From Methylocystis sp. MJC1 (GTDB lineage Bacteria > Pseudomonadota > Alphaproteobacteria > Rhizobiales > Beijerinckiaceae), in the NCBI RefSeq assembly GCF_026427715.1, contig NZ_CP107558.1:533001-597000 (forward strand): a stretch of 64,000 nt of DNA, given 5' to 3'. Below the pieces are notes generated by a model, which was given only the letters and a program-made list of their open reading frames with translations, did no database searches and had not been told where the DNA came from. Positions within the stretch are counted from its first letter, which is position 1. Each line of letters begins with the position of its first letter. Of this stretch, positions 8,362 through 18,316 are shown piece by piece. Made by a program: the position numbers and the translations under genes.

Positions 8362-10820
8362 TACGTCAGCGCTCCTAGATCGACGACGCGGCCGAACGGA
8401 CAGCCGGTCACCGTTCCCCAATCTTCCTGGTTCGCGACGACGTCGGTCGCCGCGCCCCAATCCTCGTTTTGATGCAGTTGCAGCCCCTGCCAGACGGGCG
8501 TGATCGCGCCGTTGCCGGTGGGCGTGTAGGTGTAGACGGTCAGAGTCGAAACATCCTGCCAGCCAGAGCCGAAGACATTGAAGCTCTGGAATTTCAGATA
8601 AAGCGTCTTGCCGATGTAATTGGGCGGCAAGGCAAACGCCGCGACCGCCCCGTCGAGGCGCGCAAATGCAGCGCCGCTCGCATGCGCCAGCGGGCAGGAA
8701 TTGAAGAGCCCGCGCGCCAGCCCGGTGAGATTATATTTGTTCGCCGCGGTGAGCGTCGCGGTTTCGAATCCGAGCAATTCGCCGTCGACAAGGCAAAGCG
8801 TTTGCCCGGCTTGCGCCGCCGCCTGCGTCGAATTATCGAGCGTCCCGCCGCTTTCCGAAAGGTCGACCGCGAGCGTGTTCGTCGTGTCCCACCCGGTCGC
8901 GCTCGCCAGCGGCGCCGTCAGGAAGCCCTGGCGGATCGGGTTCCGGATCGTCGCGATCTGCTGATAGGAAATATTGTCGAGCGATGCATAGACGTTGCAT
9001 CCGCCCCAGTTCGGATCGGCCGCGCCATTCACGCTCGCCGAGGCCCCGAGCCAGAGTTGCGGCGTATTGTTCGTGAGCGACGGCGGCGGTTCGAAGATCA
9101 GCGGCGCATTGACCGGGCCCGCCTGCAGCGCCTGATTCAGCGACCCGCCACCCGATCCGGAGACGGCGTAGGTCTCTGCCGTGGAAACGCCCTGCGCCAA
9201 CTCTTCGGCGATGATCGTTAGCGCGCCCTCTTCGTCCTCTTCGATATCGATAATGCGGACGGGATATTTCGAGAGGCCGAGATTGACGTCCGTGAGGGTG
9301 ACGACGTCCATCGGGTCGAGGCGGCAATATTCCCACGACAGTTTGAAAGTGAACTGCTGACGGATGTAAATCTGCCGCTGCAACAAGGTCTGCGCGACGG
9401 TCTGGGCAACGGCGAGATCGCAAATTTCGTGCGCAGTGATAGAGCTTCCGACCAGCAATCCAAATTGTTCGATCGCCGCCTGATCATGCACGGAGACCGG
9501 CGTCGCCTGATATTGCGGCTGACCCTGGCCCGCCGTGACGCCGGCGCGGTTCAAAACCTCCAGCCATTGAAAATTCGGGATCGTGAAAGGGTCGAGGCGC
9601 TGAACCGTGACTGGATCGTCGCCCGCGGTATAGAGGAAGTCGTGATCGTCGAGGTCGTAAACCGGCGTCACAGGCGCGATCCAGGTCACGCCATTGACAG
9701 TCAGATTTTGATCTCCATACGGAACGAAGCGCAGCCGATCGCCGGACCAGACCGCCCCCGTGATCAGCAGCTGCGCCCAGCGCTGCAGAATGCTCGCGCC
9801 GCTCTCTTGCTGATTGACCAGCGGCGAGAAGCAAATGCCGGTCGCCTTGCAAAAGGTCTGCAGCGAGGAATCGCTGCTCGAGCCGAAGAGGCTGGTCGCG
9901 TCGATATTGGCGCCTGGGAATTTGCAACCATATTGCGGGTTGGTCAGGAAATCGGCGATGACCGGCGCCGGATCGGCGTCGACCCCATTGGCGCCCGTGC
10001 CGTAAAAGAAGCCTTTGACCTCGAAATTCAGATTGCCGATCGTCGCATTCGTGCCGAGGTCGTAGTTATTCGCGGCGATATAGGCCGTCCCGGAATAATT
10101 GAGATTTTCCTGCGGATAGGCTGCCGCAAGATAGCCCCACCCAGCCTGCCCTTGTGCGCCATTGAACAGCGAGAGATGCAGGATCGCCAGCGGGTCCGTG
10201 TTTATCGGCTTGCCGAAGGCATTGAATACCGTCGGTGTTTTATATCGATAGGAGATATTGCCGGATTTGCCTGCGTCGGCGCTGTTGAACGTATAGACGC
10301 CTGCCGCGACGGAATATTGGCCCGGCCCGGGCGCGCCTGCGACCTGGACCAGCAAAATGCCGGTCGAATTATATTTGACCGAAACATTTTGGACGAAAGA
10401 CGCCGCCTGGCGAACGGTTATTTGATAGGGCGACACGGCCGGAACGACCCAGTTCTCAGCCGTTTGAGTTGTCGCCCCATAGATTGAATTGTCTTTCCAG
10501 ACCTGCCCGATCCCCTGAACCGGCCCCTCGCAAAGGCCCATCATCAGGTCGCAGAAATACTCCCAGCTCGAGATGGTGTATTGGGTATGTGTGTGCCCAA
10601 ACCATCCGCTCACGCCGCTATTCGCGACTTGCTGCGGCTGCAGGTTCGGGATGAAATGAAAGCCGTTATAAAAGATCAAGTTCGGCGCGAGCTTGTTCAT
10701 CCCGTAGCAGATCGCGACCGGGATCGCGTTGCTCGACGTTTGGATTTGCAGCCCCGAATATTGGGGCAGCGGCATCGCCGATTGCTGCGACTTGGCGGAG
10801 GCTCCGCGAAGAAAGCTCAT
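8361..10820 (-). CDS. Tail hub/tip protein (GTA gp15/TipJ-like)
   Basis: The 819-residue protein directly follows the DUF2163 and NlpC/P60 genes, the conserved order of GTA and lambdoid tail tips. It opens MSFLRGASAKSQ and has long beta-rich stretches; QFTFKLSWEYCRLDPMDVVTL near the middle is typical of baseplate hub proteins. It lacks an obvious TIM-barrel at its N-terminus; that domain is instead encoded at 12.8-15.3 kb. It would form the central tip carrying the fibre. It overlaps the NlpC/P60 stop by four bases. Confidence 0.7.
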   Translation of the reverse strand: MSFLRGASAKSQQSAMPLPQYSGLQIQTSSNAIPVAICYGMNKLAPNLIFYNGFHFIPNLQPQQVANSGVSGWFGHTHTQYTISSWEYFCDLMMGLCEGPVQGIGQVWKDNSIYGATTQTAENWVVPAVSPYQITVRQAASFVQNVSVKYNSTGILLVQVAGAPGPGQYSVAAGVYTFNSADAGKSGNISYRYKTPTVFNAFGKPINTDPLAILHLSLFNGAQGQAGWGYLAAAYPQENLNYSGTAYIAANNYDLGTNATIGNLNFEVKGFFYGTGANGVDADPAPVIADFLTNPQYGCKFPGANIDATSLFGSSSDSSLQTFCKATGICFSPLVNQQESGASILQRWAQLLITGAVWSGDRLRFVPYGDQNLTVNGVTWIAPVTPVYDLDDHDFLYTAGDDPVTVQRLDPFTIPNFQWLEVLNRAGVTAGQGQPQYQATPVSVHDQAAIEQFGLLVGSSITAHEICDLAVAQTVAQTLLQRQIYIRQQFTFKLSWEYCRLDPMDVVTLTDVNLGLSKYPVRIIDIEEDEEGALTIIAEELAQGVSTAETYAVSGSGGGSLNQALQAGPVNAPLIFEPPPSLTNNTPQLWLGASASVNGAADPNWGGCNVYASLDNISYQQIATIRNPIRQGFLTAPLASATGWDTTNTLAVDLSESGGTLDNSTQAAAQAGQTLCLVDGELLGFETATLTAANKYNLTGLARGLFNSCPLAHASGAAFARLDGAVAAFALPPNYIGKTLYLKFQSFNVFGSGWQDVSTLTVYTYTPTGNGAITPVWQGLQLHQNEDWGAATDVVANQEDWGTVTGCPFGRVVDLGALT

Positions 10821-11269
10821 GCTGCGGCGCGCCCGATCACGTCAAAGAAGCGCACAGCGCGGCGCGGATCGGCCATTTCGGCGTTGGAGCCCACATCTTC
10901 TTCCAAAACGATCCTTGCCGGGCAGGACGCATGGACGATCGTCAGCGGCGCGGGCCGTGTGACGATACCGCCATGGCTGTAGCAGCGCCCGACGCGAAAC
11001 AGCGCCACGTCGCCGGGTTGTGGCGTCTCAGCCTCAACCGACCGCGCAAGCAGCGCGTCGAGATAGCGCTCTTCGTCGCGATGCAGATGCCAGTCCGGCG
11101 TGTAGGGCGCCGGGCGAAAGGGCTCGACGACCCCGAGATCGGCGAAGACGCGGAGGATCAGAAATCCGCAATCCACGCCAACGCCTTTCAAGTCGGCGCC
11201 GTGGTGGAAGGGCGTCCCGATCCACGTCCGCGACTCGGCTATGACCTTTTGGCGGAGATGCATCGTCAT
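10817..11269 (-). CDS. NlpC/P60-family tail peptidase
   Basis: The 150-residue protein carries the papain-like catalytic residues Cys34 (VGVDCGFLI) and His99 (CYSHGGIV), with the PGDVALF motif between them. These tail-associated enzymes cleave peptide crosslinks locally during genome injection or assemble in the tail tip (GTA gp14-like). It sits in the conserved DUF2163 - NlpC/P60 - hub order and shares overlapping start/stop codons on both sides. Confidence 0.85.
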   Translation of the reverse strand: MTMHLRQKVIAESRTWIGTPFHHGADLKGVGVDCGFLILRVFADLGVVEPFRPAPYTPDWHLHRDEERYLDALLARSVEAETPQPGDVALFRVGRCYSHGGIVTRPAPLTIVHASCPARIVLEEDVGSNAEMADPRRAVRFFDVIGRAAA

Positions 11270-12147
11270 CAGAGCGCGCTCTGCGGCGGCGGGATGAAGG
11301 GGAAGCCGCGAAACCGGCTGAGATTGTTGAAGACGCCCTTGCAGGTCGCCATCGTGTGATCACAGCCCCAATAGACCGAGAACACGTCGCCGACCGCCGG
11401 GACCTCGGGGAGCGGATACATCAGCGTGAGCGACGCGCCGGGCGAGACGGCCTTTATCGTCGCGCGCACGCCGGAATTGACGCCGGTCGAGAAAACAAGC
11501 GACCCCTGCACATGCTGCGCGAGCGCGCCGGTGAAATTGATGACGGCCGCCGTCGATCCGGAGCCGGCCGCGCCCTGCGTTCCGAAGGCCGATCGCGCCA
11601 GGTTGCAGTTTTCATCATAGAGCGTGTTGAGGCACATCGGCGAATAGACATTGCGCGGCATTTGCTGGTCGAGATGGACCAGCATCGTCGCCACACTGAT
11701 CTCTGCCTGCGTGCGGCCGACCTGGTCCACGGTCGAGAGACGCCCGAGAAACATCCTTATGCCGCCGGCGAGATTGCCGCCGACGAAATCGGAGAAGAAG
11801 ACGCGGTCGCGCGCGATGACGCAGCCGTCGAAAGCGCCGTCGCGCAGCCCGACCAAAAACTGCGCGCCCGCATTCGAAATGAGATCGCCGGGCCGCGCCG
11901 CGATCGTCACATTCTGCCGGTCGACGTTGAAGCCGATCGTGGATTTATATTTGAGCCCCTGGATCAGCGGGCCGTCGCAGCGGAACAGATTGCCCTTGTA
12001 GAGGATCGGAACGTCCGCATTCGTGTAAGTGAGCACCGTTCCCGTGGGCATGGAAAAGGTGAAACACTCGGCGAAAGCGAGCGTCGAGTCGAGTGACGTC
12101 CGCGCGGAATCGAGCAGCGTGGCGAGTGCGGCGGGGGCAGGTTTCAA
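11269..12147 (-). CDS. DUF2163/BR0599-domain tail protein (GTA gp13-like)
   Basis: The 292-residue protein has the DUF2163 N-terminal domain (LLDSARTSLDSTLAFAECF, residues about 9-27) and a C-terminal phage_BR0599 domain ending in a Cys-containing segment (CDHTMATCKGVFNN). In GTA and related phages it belongs to the tail tip hub. No ATG precedes the domain. The TTG at 12147 overlaps the previous stop (TTGA), as in many coupled phage genes, so I use it. Confidence 0.78.
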   Translation of the reverse strand: MKPAPAALATLLDSARTSLDSTLAFAECFTFSMPTGTVLTYTNADVPILYKGNLFRCDGPLIQGLKYKSTIGFNVDRQNVTIAARPGDLISNAGAQFLVGLRDGAFDGCVIARDRVFFSDFVGGNLAGGIRMFLGRLSTVDQVGRTQAEISVATMLVHLDQQMPRNVYSPMCLNTLYDENCNLARSAFGTQGAAGSGSTAAVINFTGALAQHVQGSLVFSTGVNSGVRATIKAVSPGASLTLMYPLPEVPAVGDVFSVYWGCDHTMATCKGVFNNLSRFRGFPFIPPPQSAL

Positions 12148-12755
12148 GCGAGCACGCTCCTGAACTTGATGCTCTTCCCCTGCCAGAGATGGTTCATGAT
12201 CTGCGTCAGCTCGATATTGTCGTCCATGAAGCGGCAGACGAACCGGTAGGAAAAGTTTGCGGTCACCGGGACGCCGGCCGCTGGAGCCGCCGCGAAGCTC
12301 AACACATTGGGCGCGACGAGCGACCAGCCCGAGGATTGCGCGACGCCGTTGAGATAAACCGCCGAAACGATCGTCACCTTGCCCACATTGTCGAAGGCGC
12401 CCCCGATCGCGCGGCGGAATTTGAAGCCGGTCGTTGCGCCGTCGCCGGTTCCGAGGCTCTGTGCGGTCGCGGCGTTGTCGGTCGGGTCGGTATAGAGAAA
12501 CGTCCCGAACGCGCCCTGGCATTGGATGTAGAGCTCCACGATCGCCTGCAGCGTCTGCGCGCCGAGCCCGGCGTAGAGCGCAGCGTCGGAGCCGAGCCCG
12601 TCGAAGCCGATCTCCCATTCCCAGATATTGCCGTAGATCGCGGTCCGGACCTCGCGGCCCGAGTCGTTGCCGCTCGCCACATTGCTTGCCGTGACGGGCC
12701 GTTTGACCGGGAAGAGCTGCCCCTTGAGCGAGGGGAAGACGAGGGAGGTCGTCAC
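12144..12755 (-). CDS. DUF2460 distal tail protein (GTA gp12-like), second copy
   Basis: The 203-residue protein matches DUF2460: the EWEIGFDGLGSDAAL segment, then FLYTDPTDN, GTGDGATTGFKFRR and FSYRFVCRFMDD. DUF2460 proteins are distal tail proteins binding below the tube. The same pattern makes up the C-terminal domain of the preceding gene, so the phage encodes two DUF2460 modules in tandem. It shares the stop/start overlap with the DUF2163 gene. Confidence 0.82.
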   Translation of the reverse strand: MTTSLVFPSLKGQLFPVKRPVTASNVASGNDSGREVRTAIYGNIWEWEIGFDGLGSDAALYAGLGAQTLQAIVELYIQCQGAFGTFLYTDPTDNAATAQSLGTGDGATTGFKFRRAIGGAFDNVGKVTIVSAVYLNGVAQSSGWSLVAPNVLSFAAAPAAGVPVTANFSYRFVCRFMDDNIELTQIMNHLWQGKSIKFRSVLA

Positions 12756-12756
12756 G

Positions 12757-15315
12757 TCAGGCGGCGAAAGCGACCGAGCCCCAATCCTTCACGGTCTGGA
12801 GCTTCAGAGATTTGAGGTCGAAGAGGTTGTAAGTGAATTGCTCGAGGTCTTCCGTGTCATCCGAGAAACGGCAAATCCACGTGATTGTCGCATCGATCGA
12901 GACGATCGCGCCGAGCGCCGGCGCGGTTGAAAGCGTGACAGCCGCCGGGCCGCCGGTCGATTTGCTCCACGCGCCGGAAGCCTGCGCGATCCCATTCACA
13001 TAGACGGCGGCGATCGCGATCTTGCCCGGCGCCGGCGTCGCCATCTGGCCGAACGGGTAGGAGACGAAGAAGGTCTTCGTGGACCCGTCGCCCGTTCCGA
13101 TCTGCGCGCCGGTCACGTTCGACAAATTCGGGAAGGCAAACCAGAATGGTTGCGTCTGCCCCTGTTGCTGCTTGAAGAAGCCGAGCAAGGCCTGTAGCTC
13201 GCCGGCGCTGTCCGCACGCAGAAACTCATAGGTCAGCTCGATTTCGTAGAGCGGATAGACCATTTTGGCGCGGCGCGAGGATTTGCCAGAGGCGTGATCA
13301 TGCGTTTGCGTCGCGAATTTGGGCCGCATCACCGCCGACCATGCCAGGCCCGGCAGTGACGGGAAGGTCGCGAGCGCCGGCATGGCAGGAGGACTCGGCT
13401 GCGCGGGCGACGCGACCCCCGGGAACTTGCCGTTGAGCCAATGGCTGTTGGCCCAGTTCTTCCCGTCCGCCCAGATGTCGAGGCGCAGCGGAAAGGTCGG
13501 GAAAGGCCGCGCGTCCCAGTTCCAGGCGAACATCATGTCGGTCGCCATCATTGGGACGCTTCCGACCGTCCAATTATTCGCCTGCCAATAGGCGTTGAAC
13601 GCCTGGTGATAATTGATGCACTGCGCATTATCGATCTTGGGCGCCGAGCCGTCCGGCCGCCAGACTGTCCAGAATTGCGTGCCGCCCGCGACCGAGCCGA
13701 GATCGAAGAAGAGGTTCGGCTCATTGGTGCATTTGTCGTTACAGGGTGAGCCATATTCCATGTGCATGATGGATTTTGCGTAAGGAACCCATGAGGTCGG
13801 GTTGCCGCGCGGAATCCATCCCTGCCCATCGCCATTGTCGTAGACGGCCTTGTGTTGGTTGCTCCACCACCAACGAACCTTCTTGAGCGCGAGCAGCTCT
13901 TGCCCGGCCGCATAAGCGTTGCGCGATTGCGTGAGCCGGTCGCCCTGCGGGGCCGTCACGATCTGCAGCGTGCCGTTCGGGTCATAGGCCTTCGACGAAT
14001 TGTAATCGCCATACCAATAGTTGAACTTCTCGCCGCCTTCGATCTGCGATTGGAGATAGGCGATGCTGTGGATGTCGGGCGCGCCGGCGAGGCCCAGGCC
14101 GATCGTGTTTGGGCTGGCGACGGGCCAGGACGAAGGCGGCGTCCCGCGCCAGTTCAGCGCGTCGAGGCCGCCGTCGCCCGTCGTCCAATCCGACAGCGGG
14201 AAGTAATTGTCGAAGGAAACGAGATCGATATTCGCCGCCGAATAAAGATCGTCGAGGTGCGGCCAGACGCCGTTGTAGGGTTGGCCGCCATAGGTCCCGC
14301 TGTGCGGCGCGCCGGTCCATTGCGACCAGTCCGGCGAATAGGTGATGAGGTTCTGGCGCGCAGCGAGATTTTTCGCCAAGCCGGCGCCGTCGAAGATTAT
14401 GCGGATATCATTCGCGAGCGTGACGAGGCCTGTGACGAAGGGATAGTTCCAATGGTTCTTTCCCGAACCGTCGACCGTGCCTTGCGGGGTCCAAGTTGAA
14501 CCGCGGATCATCTCGAGGCCGCGCAGTTCGCCGTTGATGCAGAACAGGTTCACGCCGCCGGCGACGACCGCGAGATTCGCGTAATGCAGGATGAAGCGGC
14601 GGAAAGTGAAATCATATTTGCCGTTCGACGGCAGACCGCTGTTGGAATAGTTCACGGTCAGATTGGCTGCGTCGCGCGTGAACATCGCCGTTGTCGCCGT
14701 GCCGAGGAAATGCGCGACCGCCGCATCGGCCGCCGTGCTCATATCGCTCGAATAGACGCACATGCCGCGCCAGGGCTGGCCCGTGACGTCCATATTCATC
14801 TGGACATAAAGCGCGACCTTGAGCCCGCGCGCCTTGACCGCCTGAATCGCGCGCACCACGCTCTGATCCGAGCATGTTCCGCCATAAGCGGAATTGACGC
14901 CATCCGGCCGGCTGATCGGGATCAGGCCGTTGTTGCAATCCGCCAGGGTGAGGCCGGATACGCGCCAATAGCTTGGCGCGAGGCCGGCGTCCGATGTTCC
15001 ATCCGCTGGAGCGAAGGCGCCAACCTGTGTCCCGAGCCAATAGGTCGTCGACGGGTAGACCTGGCAGGCCGAAGCGTCGAGGCTATTGCCCATCCATTGG
15101 ATGACCAAGGCTACAAACTGGCAATTCGGCAGATCCGCCTGCAGCTGATCCAGCGCATATTCGAAATCGGTCTTCGTTCCGCCCGGCGCGTAATAGGTGT
15201 TGATGGGCAGGAACGCCGACGCGCCGGGCTGGCGCGCGGTATAGGGGACCGTGTCGTATGTGAACTCGCCACTGGACGGTATGACGTTGATGGCGCCGAT
15301 CCAGGGGAAGCTCAT
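12757..15315 (-). CDS. GTA-type TIM-barrel domain fused to a DUF2460 distal tail domain
   Basis: Of 852 residues, about 1-640 resemble the glycoside-hydrolase-like TIM barrel of GTA tail proteins (IVSFDNYFPLSDWTTGDGG, GEKFNYWYGDY, FAWNWDARPFPTFP). In GTAs this barrel heads the large gp15-type protein. Residues about 670-852 are DUF2460 (YPLYEIELTYEFLR, FFKQQQGQTQPFWFAFPN, WICRFSDDTEDLEQF). The fusion places a possible wall-binding or sugar-binding module on the distal tail ring. Catalytic activity cannot be judged from sequence. It overlaps the tape-measure stop by four bases. Confidence 0.72.
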   Translation of the reverse strand: MSFPWIGAINVIPSSGEFTYDTVPYTARQPGASAFLPINTYYAPGGTKTDFEYALDQLQADLPNCQFVALVIQWMGNSLDASACQVYPSTTYWLGTQVGAFAPADGTSDAGLAPSYWRVSGLTLADCNNGLIPISRPDGVNSAYGGTCSDQSVVRAIQAVKARGLKVALYVQMNMDVTGQPWRGMCVYSSDMSTAADAAVAHFLGTATTAMFTRDAANLTVNYSNSGLPSNGKYDFTFRRFILHYANLAVVAGGVNLFCINGELRGLEMIRGSTWTPQGTVDGSGKNHWNYPFVTGLVTLANDIRIIFDGAGLAKNLAARQNLITYSPDWSQWTGAPHSGTYGGQPYNGVWPHLDDLYSAANIDLVSFDNYFPLSDWTTGDGGLDALNWRGTPPSSWPVASPNTIGLGLAGAPDIHSIAYLQSQIEGGEKFNYWYGDYNSSKAYDPNGTLQIVTAPQGDRLTQSRNAYAAGQELLALKKVRWWWSNQHKAVYDNGDGQGWIPRGNPTSWVPYAKSIMHMEYGSPCNDKCTNEPNLFFDLGSVAGGTQFWTVWRPDGSAPKIDNAQCINYHQAFNAYWQANNWTVGSVPMMATDMMFAWNWDARPFPTFPLRLDIWADGKNWANSHWLNGKFPGVASPAQPSPPAMPALATFPSLPGLAWSAVMRPKFATQTHDHASGKSSRRAKMVYPLYEIELTYEFLRADSAGELQALLGFFKQQQGQTQPFWFAFPNLSNVTGAQIGTGDGSTKTFFVSYPFGQMATPAPGKIAIAAVYVNGIAQASGAWSKSTGGPAAVTLSTAPALGAIVSIDATITWICRFSDDTEDLEQFTYNLFDLKSLKLQTVKDWGSVAFAA

Positions 15316-18065
15316 CTCGGATTGAGCGCCCCAATCCCAAGATGGGCGCCGTCGCGCACCATCTTCCCGAGCGCCTTCATGACCTCGCCGCGGTTGGACA
15401 TGAGCGTGTCGTGGACGCTCTTGCCATCCATCGCCTGGATATTGAGATGCAGGGCGGGCGAGATGTTGAACGTATGGCCGCCCCCGCCATTGTCTCCGCC
15501 GGACCCGCCGCCGCTTTCCAGCATGTTGCGAAGCGCCGACGCAGGGCCGGCCGGCATGATCAGCTCGTTTTTGTGGACCAGCGCCAGCTGCGTGCTGGGA
15601 AGGTTGTAGGCGCCCGTGTCGAACGCGGCGACGCTCGCCATGCCCGCCACGGTCGCCATGGCCGCGCCCGCCGGCGCAGCGGCGGCCGGGCCCAACACTG
15701 GCGCAAGGAAGCCGAACACGCCAGCGAAGGTCTCAGCCGCGCTCGCCATGATGCTTTTGATGATCGAGAGCGCCTTGGCCGCGAGGCCGGCCGCCGCCGC
15801 TCCGGCGTCGATCCCCTGTCGCGCCGCCGCGCCGGCCGCCGTCGCCGCGGTCATTGTCGTTTCGCCGGCCTGCGTCAGGATAACGCGGGTCAGCATGGAT
15901 TTCGCCCAATCCGCAACAACCTGGACGCCCATCTGAATAAAGTGATTGACGACCGTGCGGGCCATATCGCGAACCACGTCGGAAAATTTCTTCGTGCCGT
16001 CGATCAGCTCCATGACCGAGCCCGAAAAGCTCGACGCCATCTGGTCGACGAGCTGATGCCAGGGCTGGATCATTTTCTCGACGGACTGTCGATCGATCTT
16101 TTCGAGATCGTCGGCGTGTTTCTCTTCGAGCGCCTTGATCTTGTTGTTGATCGCCTGGATTTGCTGCGGCTTCTGATTGTTGAGCGCCAATTCCTTCTGC
16201 AACAGGCCGCGCTCGGCGGAATATTCTTCGTCGATCGCGGCGCGGGTCAGGGCGAGCTTTTTGTCTTCCGAAATGAGTTTGAGCTTCGCCTCTTCGTCGT
16301 AGAGGCTTTTCTTTTGCTCGAGCCCGCGTCGCAGCTCGGCAATCTCGCCGTCGATTTCCGTGCGGGCTGCGGCGAGCGCGTCGCCGGCGCCTGAGCGGTG
16401 TGCTTTCTTCTCAGGCTCCGGATCGCCCGTGACGCGGCCGCCGAAACCGGGCGTTGCCGATGCGGGCTTCTTCGCACCCTCGCCCCACACCGTTTGCAAC
16501 GTCGCCTTTGTTTGCTCGCCGATCTTCTTGACGGTCGCGCCGAAATCGACCGCATCCGTCTTGAGGTTGGAAAGCGTCTTGCGCGCCGCCGCACCCGGGT
16601 CGCCCTCGGCGCCGAGCGTGACGATCGCGCGCCCAAGCTCCTTGACGACCGAGATCGCGCCGCCAGCCAAATCGACGATTCCAGAGAGGGCCGCCTTCGC
16701 CGCCGCGAACATCGTCTCGAATCCGGCCGTGACGAGCGCGAGCGCCGTCACAAGGCCCTTAGCCGCCGCCGCGACAGCGTCGAGCACGAGCGACGTCGCG
16801 CCGCCTTCGCGCGAAGCATTGGTGAACCCCTCGACGGAGCTGGCGAGGTTCTGGATCAACGAAGCAAGGCCCTGGATCGCGCCGTCGATCGCGGGCTTGA
16901 GGCGCTCATAGACGGCGAGGATCGCGCCCTCGACGGCCTGCTTGAATTCGCCCCACGCCGCGCTGGCGCTTTCCGTGATGGAGATCGTCCCCGCGATTGC
17001 TTCTTTCAGGCTCCCGGAGATCGCCGACCCCGAGCGATCCGCTGCGGCATAGAGCTGGTCGAGAAAGCCGACGCCCTGCTGCATCGTCGGATAGAGCTCT
17101 TCGAAATTCTTGCCGAGGAGCTTCTGAAACGCGGCGTAGCGATTGGCCGAGTCGCCGTTTTGGTCATAGGCGACCTGAAGCGTGCGCAGCAGGCCCGCCA
17201 GGTCTTTCGATTTGAGTTGGTCCGCGCTGACCCCGAGCGCCGAGGCGGCGGCGAGAATATTCTCGTCGCCTTCCCTGGCCTTTTTCGAGACCTCTTGCAG
17301 GCTTTCGGCGAGGTCCTTCACCTCGACGCCGCTTTTCGAGGCAACGGCGCCCAAGCGATTCAGCCCCTCGCCGGAGAGGCCGAACTGCGAGGCCATATGC
17401 TCGGCCTCCTTGCCGGCCGAGACGGCGTTGAGCCCGACGAAGGCGGCGGTCGCGGCGGCGACGATGGGAGTAAGCCCCCTCAGCGACGTCGCGATCGCTG
17501 TGAGCGTGCCGCCGACGCCCGCGTTGCCCATCGAGAAGATTTCCGCGATGCGGCCCCCTTCCATGGCGAGCGCCCGCATCGGGCTTTGGCCCGCCGCCAA
17601 TTCATCCGCCAGCGCCTTCGTCACATGCATCAGCTCCATCTGCTGCATGCGGTTGAGGCTAGTCGATTTCGCGTGTTCGTCGAGGGCGCTCTTGCCGTCC
17701 TTGATGTCTCCCGTCGTCTTTTTCTGCGAGGCGCTCCATGCGTCGAGCCGCCCGGTCATCGAATTGACCTCGGCGCTCCATTTCGAGAGCGACGCAATCA
17801 TGGGATCGGCGTCGCTTCTCATCTTTTTGATGGAGGCAGAAAGCGAATTCACCTCGCGCTGAGCCGAGGCAGCCTTTGCAGCCGCCTCCTTGAGCGCGCC
17901 GCCGAGATTGTCATTGGCCGTGGCGCCTGCGCTGGCGGCCTCCTTCGCCAGACTGCGCACTTCGGCGTTGAACTGCTGCAGGCGCGCCTTCGCAACGGCG
18001 ACGGCCGAGTCGAGGCCGGTCGTATCGGCGCCGAAAGAGACTTTGACAGCGCTGTCGCTAGACAT
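15312..18065 (-). CDS. Phage tail tape measure protein
   Basis: The 917-residue protein is Ala/Lys/Glu-rich and helical, with hydrophobic segments near residues 190-210 and 430-460, and a C-terminal Gly-rich region (GGGSGGDNGGGG) followed by LHLNIQAMDG. Position after the two chaperone genes and before the tip genes is diagnostic. It sets tail length; at about 0.15 nm per residue the tail would be roughly 130-140 nm. That length is an estimate, not a measurement. Confidence 0.85.
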   Translation of the reverse strand: MSSDSAVKVSFGADTTGLDSAVAVAKARLQQFNAEVRSLAKEAASAGATANDNLGGALKEAAAKAASAQREVNSLSASIKKMRSDADPMIASLSKWSAEVNSMTGRLDAWSASQKKTTGDIKDGKSALDEHAKSTSLNRMQQMELMHVTKALADELAAGQSPMRALAMEGGRIAEIFSMGNAGVGGTLTAIATSLRGLTPIVAAATAAFVGLNAVSAGKEAEHMASQFGLSGEGLNRLGAVASKSGVEVKDLAESLQEVSKKAREGDENILAAASALGVSADQLKSKDLAGLLRTLQVAYDQNGDSANRYAAFQKLLGKNFEELYPTMQQGVGFLDQLYAAADRSGSAISGSLKEAIAGTISITESASAAWGEFKQAVEGAILAVYERLKPAIDGAIQGLASLIQNLASSVEGFTNASREGGATSLVLDAVAAAAKGLVTALALVTAGFETMFAAAKAALSGIVDLAGGAISVVKELGRAIVTLGAEGDPGAAARKTLSNLKTDAVDFGATVKKIGEQTKATLQTVWGEGAKKPASATPGFGGRVTGDPEPEKKAHRSGAGDALAAARTEIDGEIAELRRGLEQKKSLYDEEAKLKLISEDKKLALTRAAIDEEYSAERGLLQKELALNNQKPQQIQAINNKIKALEEKHADDLEKIDRQSVEKMIQPWHQLVDQMASSFSGSVMELIDGTKKFSDVVRDMARTVVNHFIQMGVQVVADWAKSMLTRVILTQAGETTMTAATAAGAAARQGIDAGAAAAGLAAKALSIIKSIMASAAETFAGVFGFLAPVLGPAAAAPAGAAMATVAGMASVAAFDTGAYNLPSTQLALVHKNELIMPAGPASALRNMLESGGGSGGDNGGGGHTFNISPALHLNIQAMDGKSVHDTLMSNRGEVMKALGKMVRDGAHLGIGALNPR

Positions 18066-18067
18066 GC

Positions 18068-18316
18068 TCAGCCCTTCTGCCCAGCGAGATGCCGGTTCTT
18101 ATGCGCGAACACGCGCAGCTCCGCGATAGAGAGGCAGCCCTCCGGCGGCGGCGCGTCATAATCCGGCGGCGGCTTGACGCCGAAGAAGGCGCGCAGCAGC
18201 GCATCAGCGGACGGGTAATCCCGCCAATGATCGAAGATCATTTCGACGTCGGCCATGCACATTTCGTCGATCTGCTCATAGGATCGTCCGGCCGCCATGA
18301 GGCGGCCGTAGATCAC
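18068..18316 (-). CDS. Small tail assembly protein (GpT-like position)
   Basis: The 82-residue protein contains DVEMIFDHWRDYPSADALLRAFFGVKPPP and lies between the tail chaperone and tape measure genes. That is where a second chaperone segment is usually made. Start ATG and the upstream stop overlap (ATGA at 18313-18316), so reinitiation, rather than ribosomal slippage, is the simplest route. The function is inferred from position. Confidence 0.6.
   Translation of the reverse strand: MIYGRLMAAGRSYEQIDEMCMADVEMIFDHWRDYPSADALLRAFFGVKPPPDYDAPPPEGCLSIAELRVFAHKNRHLAGQKG

Noticed and set aside
16398..18161. Long plus-strand open frame opposite the tape measure gene
   Set aside because: Composition is Arg/His/Asp-rich shadow type and it covers coding sequence on the other strand.
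18313..18316. Programmed frameshift between the tail chaperone genes
   Set aside because: No slippery heptamer was seen and the genes overlap as ATGA, so reinitiation suffices.
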